Positions 1 to 8,400 of a DNA stretch of 40,929 nucleotides are shown piece after piece; position 1 is the first letter of the stretch, and each line of letters starts with the position of its first letter. The notes under the pieces were generated by a model. It was given only the letters and a program-made list of their open reading frames with translations. It was not told the DNA's origin and did no database searches. The stretch comes from CAVHIG01 sp963636105 (GTDB taxonomy: Bacteria; Bacillota; Clostridia; Peptostreptococcales; Anaerovoracaceae): positions 1-40,929 of the forward strand of contig CAVHIG010000009.1 of NCBI GenBank assembly GCA_963636105.1, written 5' to 3'. The position numbers and the translations under genes were made by a program.

Positions 1-55
1 GAGCATCGCCTTGCCAAGGCGAGGGTCGCGAGTTCGAATCTCGTCTTCCGCTCCA
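1..55 (+). tRNA. tRNA-Gly (GCC), 3' portion
   Basis: The window opens inside a tRNA. The anticodon stem-loop reads CGCCTTGCCAAGGCG, giving anticodon GCC (glycine). It is followed by a variable region, a T arm with the GTTCGAATC core, the 3' acceptor strand CTTCCGC, the discriminator T and an encoded CCA at 53-55. The 5' acceptor and D arm lie before position 1, so the gene is truncated by the window edge and not by mutation. Confidence 0.93.
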
Positions 56-57
56 AT

Positions 58-102
58 AAGAGTATTCACAAGTGCTTTGACTTTATGGATGCTCTTTTTT
101 TT
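58..102 (+). terminator. Intrinsic terminator after tRNA-Gly
   Basis: AAGAGTATTCA at 58-68 pairs, with G-U pairs, with TGGATGCTCTT around 86-96. A run of eight T follows at about 95-102. The position directly after the CCA end fits termination of the tRNA transcript. Confidence 0.75.
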
Positions 103-190
103 ATGCAAAGCAGTCCTTAATAAAAAAGCTTGCGGAAATGACTTAGAGAGCTGAGCGCCATGAAGCTTACAAAAGAATGTTAAAAAATTA

Positions 191-218
191 TTGATTTTTA
201 ATATGATTAAGGTATAAT
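191..218 (+). promoter_or_regulatory. Sigma-A-type promoter ahead of the hyp operon
   Basis: TTGATT at 191-196 and a perfect TATAAT at 213-218 are separated by 16 bp. The predicted start is near 225, about 107 nt before the hypA ATG. A terminator-like hairpin lies between this promoter and hypA. Confidence 0.65.
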
Positions 219-242
219 TAAATAGGTGAGAGAAAAAATTTG

Positions 243-277
243 GGAGCATTATACAGAACAAATGCTCCTGTTTTTTT
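243..277 (+). terminator. Terminator-like hairpin in the hypA leader
   Basis: GGAGCATT (243-250) and AATGCTCC (261-268) form a perfect 8-bp stem with a 10-nt loop, followed by TG and seven T (271-277). It lies only about 50 nt after the predicted transcription start and 55 nt before hypA. It should therefore end most transcripts unless it is attenuated. No known riboswitch fold was recognised in the short leader. Confidence 0.7.
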
Positions 278-331
278 ATGAACATACAACATATAACATA
301 TGTGGAAAGTAAAAACGATAGAGAGGACAAT

Positions 332-673
332 ATGCACGAATATCCGATTACAGAACAGATTGTAAAAATAGCTGAAAAGCACTGCAAGGAGGCAGGCGCT
401 GGGAAGGTAAGAAAGGTGAGCCTTGTAGTAGGCGACTATTCCGGGCTTGTGATGGATTCAATACATATGTATTTTGATATAATTTCAGAGGGCACTCTGT
501 GTGAAGGCGCGGAGATTGAGATGGAGAGGGTAAAACCAAAGCTGAGATGTCCTGCCTGTGGTGAACTTTTTCACAGGCCGCCTATGTCATTTGCCTGCCC
601 GAAGTGCGGTACAGACGGAGAACCGACGGAAATAGGCAAGGAATTTTATATAAAAGAGATAGAAGTAGAGTGA
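332..673 (+). CDS. hypA: Hydrogenase nickel incorporation protein HypA
   Basis: HypA is a small nickel metallochaperone that works with HypB to insert Ni into NiFe-hydrogenase large subunits in the cytoplasm. The 113-residue product begins MHEYPITEQIV; His2 and Glu3 are the family's nickel-binding residues. The C-terminal half has the two zinc-binding pairs CPAC and CPKC. I chose the ATG at 332 because the family starts with MHE and a GAGAGG ribosome site precedes it. An upstream in-frame ATG at 278 would add 18 non-conserved residues directly against a terminator T-tract. It is the first gene of the hyp cluster; hypB follows 53 nt later. Confidence 0.95.
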   Translation: MHEYPITEQIVKIAEKHCKEAGAGKVRKVSLVVGDYSGLVMDSIHMYFDIISEGTLCEGAEIEMERVKPKLRCPACGELFHRPPMSFACPKCGTDGEPTEIGKEFYIKEIEVE

Positions 674-726
674 TGTCGAGCAGCCGCAATTCAACGCTAT
701 ATACAGTAAGAAAGGAACACATAATC

Positions 727-1401
727 ATGCATGACGTAAGAAAAGTAAATGTAATGGAAAACATACTTGACGAAAATGACCATATCGCCGAGCACATAAA
801 TGAGGATCTGACGGAGCGCGGCATTTTAGTCGTAAACGAAATGGGCGCACCTGGCGTGGGCAAGACTACGAGCCTGCGCAACATAATCGCAAACCTCAAG
901 GAATGCAAGCCTTATGTAATAGAAGGTGACATCGAATCTGATCTCGATACGCAGACTTTGCGCGGCCTGGGAGTAAAGACCTTCCAGATAAATACCTTCG
1001 GAGCCTGCCATCTGGATGCGCCTATGATTCACAACATGGTACAAAATATCGATTTCAACGAAAAGGGCATACTTTTTATTGAAAATATAGGAAATCTTGT
1101 CTGCCCGGCAGAATTCAGCATAGGCGAGCATGTGAAAATGCTCATCTCGACAGTGACAGAGGGCAGCGACAAGCCTTATAAATACCCGCTTGCCTTTGAA
1201 AAAGCAGACATAATCATACTCAACAAAGTAGATCTCATTCCTTACCTTGACTTTGACGAAGAATTCTTCATGAAGGGCGTAAGAGCATTGAACAAGACCG
1301 TGCCGGTATTTAAGGTATCCGGAAAGACCGGCGAAGGCTACGCCGAGGTCGCGGCCTGGCTTGAGGACAAGGCGAGGGAAAAAGCCGCAAGCAAAAAATA
1401 G
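727..1401 (+). CDS. hypB: Hydrogenase nickel incorporation GTPase HypB
   Basis: HypB is a SIMIBI-class GTPase that powers nickel delivery to hydrogenase together with HypA. The 224-residue protein has a P-loop GAPGVGKTT near residues 40-48, the metal-site CH pair in GACHLDAP, NLVCP, and the guanine-specificity motif NKVD. It lacks the N-terminal CxxCGC nickel motif and the His-rich stretch found in some HypBs, so it is the minimal G-domain type that stores no nickel. The start at 727 follows AAAGGAA at the right spacing. The reading frame is open upstream to 604, but that part overlaps hypA. Confidence 0.94.
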   Translation: MHDVRKVNVMENILDENDHIAEHINEDLTERGILVVNEMGAPGVGKTTSLRNIIANLKECKPYVIEGDIESDLDTQTLRGLGVKTFQINTFGACHLDAPMIHNMVQNIDFNEKGILFIENIGNLVCPAEFSIGEHVKMLISTVTEGSDKPYKYPLAFEKADIIILNKVDLIPYLDFDEEFFMKGVRALNKTVPVFKVSGKTGEGYAEVAAWLEDKAREKAASKK

Positions 1402-1452
1402 TAGCCCTATGTGATATAAGCGCAGCTCTTCATAAAAGTATCGGAGAATGTA

Positions 1453-4194
1453 ATGAAAGAACTTATAAGCGAAAAAATAAAGCTTTGGGGCATAGTACAA
1501 GGCGTGGGCTTTCGCCCCTTTGTGGCAAAGCTTGCGGATCGCATGGGCATGAAGGGCGAGGTGCTCAACATCGGCGGTCTGGTGGATATCGTGCTCACGG
1601 ATACCGCGGAGAGAATAGAAAGTTTCCTCGAAGCCCTTCAAAAGGAGAAGCCTCTTCCGGCCGAAATCGTCCACATGAAGCGCATGCGCCTTGAATTCAG
1701 AGACTTCGACAGCTTCACAATACTTGATAGCCAAGACGGCGGCGACGAGGCTGCGATGATACCGGCTGACCTTTCAATCTGTCCGGACTGCCTTGCGGAG
1801 CTTCGCGATCCCCAAAATCCGCGCTATATGCATCCTTTTATTTCGTGCATGATATGCGGCCCGCGATATACAATAATGGATAAAATTCCCTATGATCGCG
1901 ATACGACGGCTATGATAGACTGGCCGATGTGCGATTATTGCAATTCTCAATACACCGACAGGAAAAACAGGCGTTATCACGCGCAGACGATTTCCTGCCA
2001 TGATTGCGGCCCGGTGGTAAAGTCTGTGTTTTATGGTAATACAACCGAGAAAAGCAGTGAATTGCCTTCAGCCGGGTTCTTGGAAGGGCTTTCGGCTTCC
2101 GCTGACGAAAAAGGTGCTGAGTTTGCCGCGGAAACTGCGCAGGCCCTGCAGGAGACTCGTTTCTGGGCATTCGGCGGCGCGGGAGACGGAAAATTCGCGA
2201 TAAACGACGCCGTTTCCGCAGAGACGATGAGGAAAAAAATAGATTCGCAGGTGCTAGTGCATCTTGCGGAGGCGAAGCGGCTTTTAGATGCCGGCGAGGT
2301 CATAGCCGTAAAGGGCGTGGGCGGATATAATCTCGTCTGCGACCCGACAAGCGAAAGGGCTGTTGCTCGGCTCAGAGAGATAAAAAACAGGGAGCAGAAG
2401 CCCTTTGCTGTGATGTTTCGGGACATGGAGCAGATAAAGGAGTATTGCTATGTGGACGAGGTGGAGGAAAAGCTGCTCATATCCTCCGCAAAGCCGATAC
2501 TTCTTTTGGAGCACAGACCTATTAGGGAAATAGAGAAAATTGTTTCTAAAATTGGTAAAAATGGCAGTGCCTGGGAGGCGGATTCCCAAGGACAAGGCGG
2601 CGGAGCTTGGAAAACGGATTCTAATGCACAAAACTGCTGCGCCGGAGAGATAGATTCCCAAGGGCAAGGCGGCGGAGCTTGGAAAACGGAAGTTCCTCAC
2701 ACGGCGGCGGAATTTGAAAAGAGCCGGTTTATAGGTTCGTTTTTGCCGAGCATGGGCTTGCAATATATGCTGCTTCACCTTTGCGAGCGGCCGCTCATAG
2801 TGACCAGCGCAAATCTTTCAGACATGCCTATCATAAAGGATGACAGGGCAATGCTGGAATTTATGGAAAGTCAGCAGGGGCTGGTCGCCGCCGTATTTTA
2901 CAACGAGCGTGATATCCGCCTCAGGGTGGATGATTCCGTGGTGCGCGTGATTGACGGACAGCCGCAGATGATAAGGCGTTCGAAGGGCTATGCGCCGGTT
3001 CCGCTTTATATAGAATGCGGTCAGCCTCTCATGGTGCTTGCGACGGGCGGACAGCTCAAAAATTCCTTTGCCCTTTCAAAAAACACCTTTTCCTACGTGA
3101 GCCAGTATTTTGGCGACCTGGACAGCGAGGAAAATTACAGGATATATGGCGAAAATGTTGAGCGGATGTCAAAATTTTTCAAAATAGAGCCGCAGCTTGT
3201 AGCCTGCGATATGCATCCTCTCTATCGAACTACACGCTTTGCGGAAGAATATGTAAAGCATGCCGCGCAGCAAGGCCGCGATGTCGAGCTTGTAAAGGTG
3301 CAGCATCATCACGCGCATGTGGCCTCTGTAATGGCGGAGCATCATCTCACAGAGCCTGTGATAGGTGTCAGCATGGATGGCACGGGCTATGGCACGGATG
3401 GCGCTATTTGGGGCGGCGAATTCCTCCTCTGCGAGGGCGGCGAGTTTGAACGCATGGCTCATCTCAAATATGTGAAGATGCTCGGAGGCGATTCCTCTAT
3501 GAAGGAGGCCTGGAAGTCGGGACTTTGCTATCTCTACGCCTGGGAGCATGCTTATGGCGCGGAAACGGCGGAGGCTGCCGAAAAAATCTCAAGCTCTCAG
3601 GGCTTTGAGATCGCGCCTGATCTTACACATATTATGGAATACGCGCTTGAAAGTGGCTTTGGAGGAGGCTCGAAGGAAGCCGATATGCGCAGAACCACTG
3701 TAAACGCGGCGCTTGATTGCAATATAAACGCGCTCACGAGCTCCTCGATGGGACGGCTCTTCGACGCCGTTTCCGCACTCCTCGGAATAAAGGATTACAA
3801 CGATTACGAGGGGCAATGCGCCATTATGCTTGAGGACGCTGCTGCCAGAGCTCAAAAATCGCCCGGGGTGTGCAAGGCCGATGATCTTGCTCTGGAATTT
3901 CACATGAATGTCGCGGATATGATTTTGAAGACCTGCCTTTCTGTGCGCGAGGGCAGCATGGGCGAAAAAAATCCGGGCGCAAGGGACGGAAGCGGACGCG
4001 GTGTCACGAAAGTGGCCTTGACAGGCGGCGTATTTCAAAATAAAATACTTACAGAGACTACGCTCAGGCTTCTGCGGGAGGCGGGCTTTGAGGTCTTTTA
4101 CAATGTGTCCGTCAGTCCGAATGACGGCGGCATAGCGCTTGGGCAAAACTTTGTCGCGGTGCAGAAAAAGCTGGCGAGGAGCCGGGGAAAATAA
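1453..4194 (+). CDS. hypF: Carbamoyltransferase HypF with unusual insertions
   Basis: HypF uses carbamoyl phosphate and ATP to carbamoylate the C-terminal Cys of HypE, the first step toward the cyanide ligands of NiFe hydrogenase. Visible in order: acylphosphatase domain (VQGVGFRPFV, residues about 15-24), zinc fingers (CPDC, CMICGPRY, CDYC, CHDCGP), a YrdC-like domain (AVKGVGGYNLVCD), and a Kae1-like C-terminal domain (HHHAHVAS, DGTGYGTDG, GGVFQN). At 913 residues it is clearly longer than the roughly 750 usual for the family. The excess sits in a stretch of about 80 residues before the YrdC domain and a repeat-rich stretch of about 55 residues inside it (about 360-422). Both excess regions look low-complexity. 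Four GCGGAAAC-type repeats fall in this gene (2128, 2208, 3559, 3765). The start follows CGGAGAA. Confidence 0.95.
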   Translation: MKELISEKIKLWGIVQGVGFRPFVAKLADRMGMKGEVLNIGGLVDIVLTDTAERIESFLEALQKEKPLPAEIVHMKRMRLEFRDFDSFTILDSQDGGDEAAMIPADLSICPDCLAELRDPQNPRYMHPFISCMICGPRYTIMDKIPYDRDTTAMIDWPMCDYCNSQYTDRKNRRYHAQTISCHDCGPVVKSVFYGNTTEKSSELPSAGFLEGLSASADEKGAEFAAETAQALQETRFWAFGGAGDGKFAINDAVSAETMRKKIDSQVLVHLAEAKRLLDAGEVIAVKGVGGYNLVCDPTSERAVARLREIKNREQKPFAVMFRDMEQIKEYCYVDEVEEKLLISSAKPILLLEHRPIREIEKIVSKIGKNGSAWEADSQGQGGGAWKTDSNAQNCCAGEIDSQGQGGGAWKTEVPHTAAEFEKSRFIGSFLPSMGLQYMLLHLCERPLIVTSANLSDMPIIKDDRAMLEFMESQQGLVAAVFYNERDIRLRVDDSVVRVIDGQPQMIRRSKGYAPVPLYIECGQPLMVLATGGQLKNSFALSKNTFSYVSQYFGDLDSEENYRIYGENVERMSKFFKIEPQLVACDMHPLYRTTRFAEEYVKHAAQQGRDVELVKVQHHHAHVASVMAEHHLTEPVIGVSMDGTGYGTDGAIWGGEFLLCEGGEFERMAHLKYVKMLGGDSSMKEAWKSGLCYLYAWEHAYGAETAEAAEKISSSQGFEIAPDLTHIMEYALESGFGGGSKEADMRRTTVNAALDCNINALTSSSMGRLFDAVSALLGIKDYNDYEGQCAIMLEDAAARAQKSPGVCKADDLALEFHMNVADMILKTCLSVREGSMGEKNPGARDGSGRGVTKVALTGGVFQNKILTETTLRLLREAGFEVFYNVSVSPNDGGIALGQNFVAVQKKLARSRGK
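2563..2692 (+). repeat. 36-bp minisatellite inside hypF
   Basis: About 3.5 degenerate 36-bp units encode 12-residue repeats: GSAWEADSQGQG, GGAWKTDSNAQN, CCAGEIDSQGQG and GGAWKTE. Two 38-bp stretches (2581-2618 and 2653-2690) differ at a single base. The length is a multiple of three, so the reading frame survives copy-number change. Confidence 0.85.
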
Positions 4195-4215
4195 GGAAAA
4201 CGGAGAGGGAAAATT

Positions 4216-4701
4216 ATGGCTATAGAAAAAGTAAGAGAATATTTCAAGCAATTTGGGCTTGAGGATAAGATCATGGAATTTGACGAGTCCAGTGCTACGG
4301 TTGAGCTTGCGGCTCACGCTCTCGGTGTGGAGGGTGCGAGGATATGCAAGACCTTGTCTTTCAAGAGTCCTGACGGCTGCGTGCTTATCGAGGCCGCCGG
4401 AGATGCGAGGATAGACAATAGAAAATTCAAGGATTTCTTCCACTTTAAGGCAAAGATGCTCTCGCCGGATGAGGTTATAGAGTATACGGGACACGCAATC
4501 GGTGGAGTATGCGCCTTCGCGATTGAAAGGGACGATGTAAAGGTATATAGCGATGTTTCACTCAGGCGCTTTGAGACGGTATTTCCGGCCTGCGGCAGTG
4601 CAAATAGCGCGATAGAATTTACACCGGAGGATCTTCACAAGTATTCGAATTCCCTGGAGTGGGTAGATGTGTGCAAGCTGCCGGAGCCTGAGGCGGAGTA
4701 G
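4216..4701 (+). CDS. YbaK/ProX-type aminoacyl-tRNA deacylase-like protein
   Basis: This 161-residue protein belongs to the YbaK / prolyl-tRNA editing superfamily, whose members hydrolyse mischarged tRNAs such as Cys- or Ala-tRNA(Pro). Features that fit are the early ELAAHALGVEGARICKTL segment with its conserved Lys, the VLIEAAGDARIDNRKFKDFF segment, and the later GHAIGGVCAFAI turn, all typical of the fold. It sits between hypF and hypC, 21 nt after hypF and with its own GGAGAGGG ribosome site, so it is probably co-transcribed with the hydrogenase maturation genes. A link to hydrogenase is not known. Its specificity cannot be read from sequence. A second, different YbaK homologue is at 16366. 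Confidence 0.85.
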   Translation: MAIEKVREYFKQFGLEDKIMEFDESSATVELAAHALGVEGARICKTLSFKSPDGCVLIEAAGDARIDNRKFKDFFHFKAKMLSPDEVIEYTGHAIGGVCAFAIERDDVKVYSDVSLRRFETVFPACGSANSAIEFTPEDLHKYSNSLEWVDVCKLPEPEAE

Positions 4702-4865
4702 AATCGAGTTTTCGGACAGCTTGATGAGGGCAGCCGGACGGTATTCTATGGATTGGCAGCTCTTGGGTTGGATAAAAATTTTTAATAGATATTTTGCCAT
4801 GCGAGCTTTTTGCGGCCGGATATCAGGCGGGGAGCGGATGCACGGCAGATGGGAGAATTTTACAT

Positions 4866-5090
4866 ATGTGTGTAGCTATACCCGGGAGGGTGACGTCGAT
4901 AGACGGAATGAGGGCGCAGGTGGATTTTAAGGGAAATCTTGTGCCTGTAAATGTAGGAGTGGTGGATCCGAAGGTAGGGGATTATGTCCTTGTGCACGCG
5001 GGTTGCGCCATAGAGGTGATGAATGAGGACAGAGCAAAGGAAATCATCTCCCTCTTCGAAGAACTTGAAGAATTGGAAGAGGCAAAGTAA
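4866..5090 (+). CDS. hypC: Hydrogenase assembly chaperone HypC
   Basis: HypC is a small chaperone that carries the Fe(CN)2CO unit with HypD and hands it to the hydrogenase large-subunit precursor. The 74-residue product starts MCVAIPG; Cys2 is the essential iron ligand and contact residue of the family. The rest matches the HypC beta-barrel (VGDYVLVHAGCAIEVM) with an acidic C-terminal helix. The ATG at 4866 is set by the required MC start and by GGGAG 12 nt before it. The TAA stop overlaps the hypD ATG by one base, which indicates translational coupling. Confidence 0.95.
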   Translation: MCVAIPGRVTSIDGMRAQVDFKGNLVPVNVGVVDPKVGDYVLVHAGCAIEVMNEDRAKEIISLFEELEELEEAK

Positions 5091-6130
5091 TGGATATAGA
5101 AAAAATAGTAAAATATCTGAGTGAATATGACGGACGCGAGCTCAAGCTTATGGAGGTCTGCGGCACACATACCGCGAGCATCTTCAAAAGCGGCATACGC
5201 TCGCTGATATCGCCGAAAATAAAGCTTATTTCAGGTCCGGGCTGTCCTGTATGCGTGACACCCACGGCCTATATAGATAAAATATCGGAATACGCTCTGA
5301 AGGACGGATATAAGGTATATACCTTTGGCGATATGATAAAGGTGCCGGGTACGGATGGCTCCCTTGCTGATATGAAGGGGAGAGGCGCTCATGTTGAGAT
5401 GATGTACTCGCCTTTTGATGCCGTGGACAAGGCTGAAAAGGAGCCGGATATCATCCATGTAATAGCAGCCGTAGGCTTTGAGACTACGGTGCCTGCCTAC
5501 GCGCTTGCCCTTGAAGAAGCGGCGCAGCGCGGAATCACAAATCTTCGCCTCGTTACCGCGCTCAAGACCGTAATACCCGCGCTTCGCTGGATCTGCGAAA
5601 ACGAAGAAAGCATAGACGGCTTCATCTGTCCGGGTCATGTGAGCGTTATAATCGGAAGCCACATATATGAGGAGCTTGCGGTAAAATACGGCAAGCCTTT
5701 TGTAGTGGCAGGCTTTGAGGCCGAGCATATTCTGGCCGTCATCTATGACATCGTAAGGCAGATAGAGCACGGACAGGGAGATGTGAGAAATCTCTACAAA
5801 AATGCTGTGCGCGATGACGGAAACGCAAAGGCTCAGGCGATTACAAGCAAATATTTTGCGCCGGGTGCGGCGACCTGGAGAGGTCTGGGCACAATAGAGG
5901 ATTCGGGACTTTATCTCAGACCGGAGTACAAGCAGTACGATGGTGGAAGCTTCGGCCTCGACAGAGATATGGAGCTTCCTGCGCATTGCCGCTGTGGGGA
6001 TGTGATTGTGGGACGTATAAATCCAAATGAATGTCCTATGTTTGGGACGGGCTGCACGCCGACTAAGCCTTACGGACCGTGTATGGTGTCGGCCGAGGGC
6101 AGCTGCGGGATATGGTATAGAGCGAGGTAG
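5090..6130 (+). CDS. hypD: Hydrogenase formation protein HypD
   Basis: HypD is a 4Fe-4S scaffold on which the Fe(CN)2CO group is built with HypC, HypE and HypF. The 346-residue product shows the family motifs LMEVCGTHT, SGPGCPVCVTP, GFETTVPAYA and, near the C terminus, CRCGDVI followed by CPMFGTGCTP, which supply the cluster cysteines. Length is normal for the family. It starts on the ATG that shares a base with the hypC stop. Confidence 0.96.
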   Translation: MDIEKIVKYLSEYDGRELKLMEVCGTHTASIFKSGIRSLISPKIKLISGPGCPVCVTPTAYIDKISEYALKDGYKVYTFGDMIKVPGTDGSLADMKGRGAHVEMMYSPFDAVDKAEKEPDIIHVIAAVGFETTVPAYALALEEAAQRGITNLRLVTALKTVIPALRWICENEESIDGFICPGHVSVIIGSHIYEELAVKYGKPFVVAGFEAEHILAVIYDIVRQIEHGQGDVRNLYKNAVRDDGNAKAQAITSKYFAPGAATWRGLGTIEDSGLYLRPEYKQYDGGSFGLDRDMELPAHCRCGDVIVGRINPNECPMFGTGCTPTKPYGPCMVSAEGSCGIWYRAR

Positions 6131-6173
6131 AGTTTTAAAAAGTATAGTATGATAACAAATACAGGTGAGTAGA

Positions 6174-7157
6174 ATGGAAAAAATAGTAATGGCGCACGGA
6201 GCGGGAGGCAAGACCTCAGCCGAGCTCATGAGCCGCATATTCGGAAAATATTTCAAAAATGACATCCTGGACAAAATGGAGGATGGCGCGGTACTGGAGC
6301 TGAATGGCAAGGTGGCCTACAGCACCGACTCCTTTGTCGTGACTCCGCTAAAGTTCAAGGGCGGAGACATCGGAAAGCTCTCAATTTGCGGTACGGTAAA
6401 TGACCTTTTGATGATGGGCGCGGTTCCGAAGTACATAGCCTGTGGCTTCATCCTCGAAGAAGGCCTCGATATCGCGCTTTTAGAGGAGATAGTAGCTTCT
6501 ATGGCGCATACTGCGGAAATTGCCGGTGTCAGGATTGTAGCCGGTGATACCAAGGTAGTCGAGGGCCACGGCGGACTCTATATAAACACCTCCGGCCTTG
6601 GCATCGTCCCGAACGAAAGAAATGTAAGCGCCGCGAACTGCAGGCCGGGCGATACCGTAATCCTCTCCGGTACCTTGGGCGATCATCACGCGTGCATACT
6701 CAGTGCCAGAATGAATATCGAGAACAATATAGCGAGCGATTGCGGCGTTTTGAAGGACATCACAGATGCGCTCTTTGACAATAAGATAAATGTGAAGACC
6801 ATGCGCGATGTCACAAGAGGCGGTCTGGGCACGATTTTGAACGAGCTCGCAAACAGCTCAAATTGCGCTATAGAGCTTATGGAAGGCGCGATTCCTGTAA
6901 ATGACGAGGTGAGAGGCTTCAGCGACATTCTCGGCCTTGACCCGCTGTATATGGGAAATGAAGGCAAGATGGTTGTCATTGTGCCGGGAGCAGAGGCGGA
7001 AACGGCGCTTGCGCTCCTGAGAGGCACGGAGCATGGCAAAAATGCGGAGATTATCGGTCATGTGACAGAAGGCAGCGGTGTCTCTATGAAGACCCGCATA
7101 GGTGGAAAGCGTGTTGTGGACATGCTCTACGGCGAAGGCCTTCCTAGGATTTGCTAG
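6174..7157 (+). CDS. hypE: Hydrogenase maturation protein HypE
   Basis: HypE dehydrates the carbamoyl group placed on its C-terminal Cys by HypF to a thiocyanate that donates CN to iron. The protein has the PurM-like fold (MAHGAGGKTSAELMSRIF, TDSFVVTPL, GGHGGLYI-like glycine-rich stretches) and ends exactly in PRIC, the functional C-terminal tail. I prefer the ATG at 6174, behind AGGTGAG, to the GTG nine bases upstream. It ends the hyp operon. The maturation set hypABFCDE is complete, yet no hydrogenase structural gene lies in the window. Confidence 0.95.
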   Translation: MEKIVMAHGAGGKTSAELMSRIFGKYFKNDILDKMEDGAVLELNGKVAYSTDSFVVTPLKFKGGDIGKLSICGTVNDLLMMGAVPKYIACGFILEEGLDIALLEEIVASMAHTAEIAGVRIVAGDTKVVEGHGGLYINTSGLGIVPNERNVSAANCRPGDTVILSGTLGDHHACILSARMNIENNIASDCGVLKDITDALFDNKINVKTMRDVTRGGLGTILNELANSSNCAIELMEGAIPVNDEVRGFSDILGLDPLYMGNEGKMVVIVPGAEAETALALLRGTEHGKNAEIIGHVTEGSGVSMKTRIGGKRVVDMLYGEGLPRIC

Positions 7158-7192
7158 GGTATACTTTTACAGATAATAAAATACTAGGAAAA

Positions 7193-7230
7193 TTTCGGTG
7201 CCGCAAGTTGATAAATTTGCGGCACTGAAA
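7193..7230. terminator. Long stem-loop after hypE
   Basis: A 14-bp stem (7193-7206 with 7217-7230, including one G-U pair) encloses a 10-nt loop. There is no downstream T-run on the plus strand, only AT-rich sequence, so it may be a weak terminator or an RNA 3'-end stabiliser for the hyp transcript. Confidence 0.5.
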
Positions 7231-7264
7231 TCAAATTATAAAAATTTACGGAAAGGAAAAGGGC

Positions 7265-8290
7265 ATGGGTAGTGGAAGATTCTTAAGTATTGCATTGATA
7301 TTTATGATATTACTTTTCATATCGCCGGCTGCGGCATATGCGGGAGAGAATGTAAATACCACAGCAGCCGGCTCCGCAAATTCAGCAGCTGCAAGCTCCG
7401 TGCGCGTCGCTTTTCTGGACACGGGTGTATCCACACTTTACCTCGATGCCGCGCAGGTTGAAAGCGGACAAAACTACGTATTTCCGCAAAATAATACAAA
7501 GGACAGAGTCGGTCACGGCACGGCTACGGCAAGCCTTGTCTTGGGCTCTGAGACGCTTGGAATAGAGGGCAGCTGCAGCTCAGCGACGATTGTGCCGCTT
7601 GTCGTGTACGACACATATATTTCAGGTGTGGCAAAGCATGGTGACAGCGCTATGGTTGCAGAGGCAGTCCGCGACGCGATAGACATTTATGGCTGCCGCG
7701 TGATAAATATGAGCATAGGCTTCTCTATGGACAGCGAGGAATTGCGCGCCGCGGTGGAATATGCGGAGAGCAAGGGCGTCGTCGTAGTTTCCTCTGTCGG
7801 AAATGACAATCTGAATATGCCGGAGGCCGCATATTATCCGGCTTCGTATCCTACTGTAATAGGAGTGGGCTCGGCAAATGGCGATACGGCAGCGGATTTT
7901 TCGCAGCGCGGTGATGCTGTGTTTTTACTCGCGGATGGATATAAGCTTACGACAGCTACAAATCTTGTAGGCAAGAAGACAAAGCTTTTGAGCGGTACAT
8001 CGTATTCTACGGCTCTTGTCTCCGGTGTGGTAGCCTCAATGCTGACAGAATGTCCAACTCTTACGCCTGCGGATGTCCGCGCGATACTTTCCGAAAGCTG
8101 CATAGATGTGATGGCAGAAGGACGCGATAAGGACAGTGGCTATGGAAAGCTCGATTCTTCACGCGCGGTGGCTGCGGCCGTTTCCGCATCACAGGGCCGT
8201 ACAAATGGCGAAAACCTGCTGGCGGATCTTCTCGTGCGCCTTGTGAATACGGCAAATACGGCGCGTGGACTGCTGGAGAGCGCTAGGTAG
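7265..8290 (+). CDS. Secreted subtilisin-like (S8) serine protease
   Basis: This 341-residue protein begins with a hydrophobic signal peptide ending near AAAYAG (about residue 27). The full subtilase catalytic set is present: Asp52 in FLDTGV, His84 in GHGTATAS, oxyanion Asn180 in SSVGND and Ser246 in SGTSYS. There is almost no propeptide (about 20 residues of Ala/Ser-rich sequence), which is short for a subtilase. No cell-wall anchor or C-terminal domain is seen, and the last 35 residues are an Ala/Leu-rich helix. The ribosome site is GGAAAGG. Substrate is unknown; export to the cell surface or medium is expected. Confidence 0.9.
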   Translation: MGSGRFLSIALIFMILLFISPAAAYAGENVNTTAAGSANSAAASSVRVAFLDTGVSTLYLDAAQVESGQNYVFPQNNTKDRVGHGTATASLVLGSETLGIEGSCSSATIVPLVVYDTYISGVAKHGDSAMVAEAVRDAIDIYGCRVINMSIGFSMDSEELRAAVEYAESKGVVVVSSVGNDNLNMPEAAYYPASYPTVIGVGSANGDTAADFSQRGDAVFLLADGYKLTTATNLVGKKTKLLSGTSYSTALVSGVVASMLTECPTLTPADVRAILSESCIDVMAEGRDKDSGYGKLDSSRAVAAAVSASQGRTNGENLLADLLVRLVNTANTARGLLESAR

Positions 8291-8400
8291 CGCGATAGGA
8301 GCGATGACAAGAAATTATCGGTTTTCGTCAGATGAAGGCTATGATTTGGGATTTCTTTGATTATTTTTTGACATTATGAGATTATATAAAAGGAATTAGA

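Noticed and set aside
278..331. Upstream start extending HypA by 18 residues
   Set aside because: The extension begins inside the terminator T-tract and would displace the invariant MHE start needed for nickel binding.
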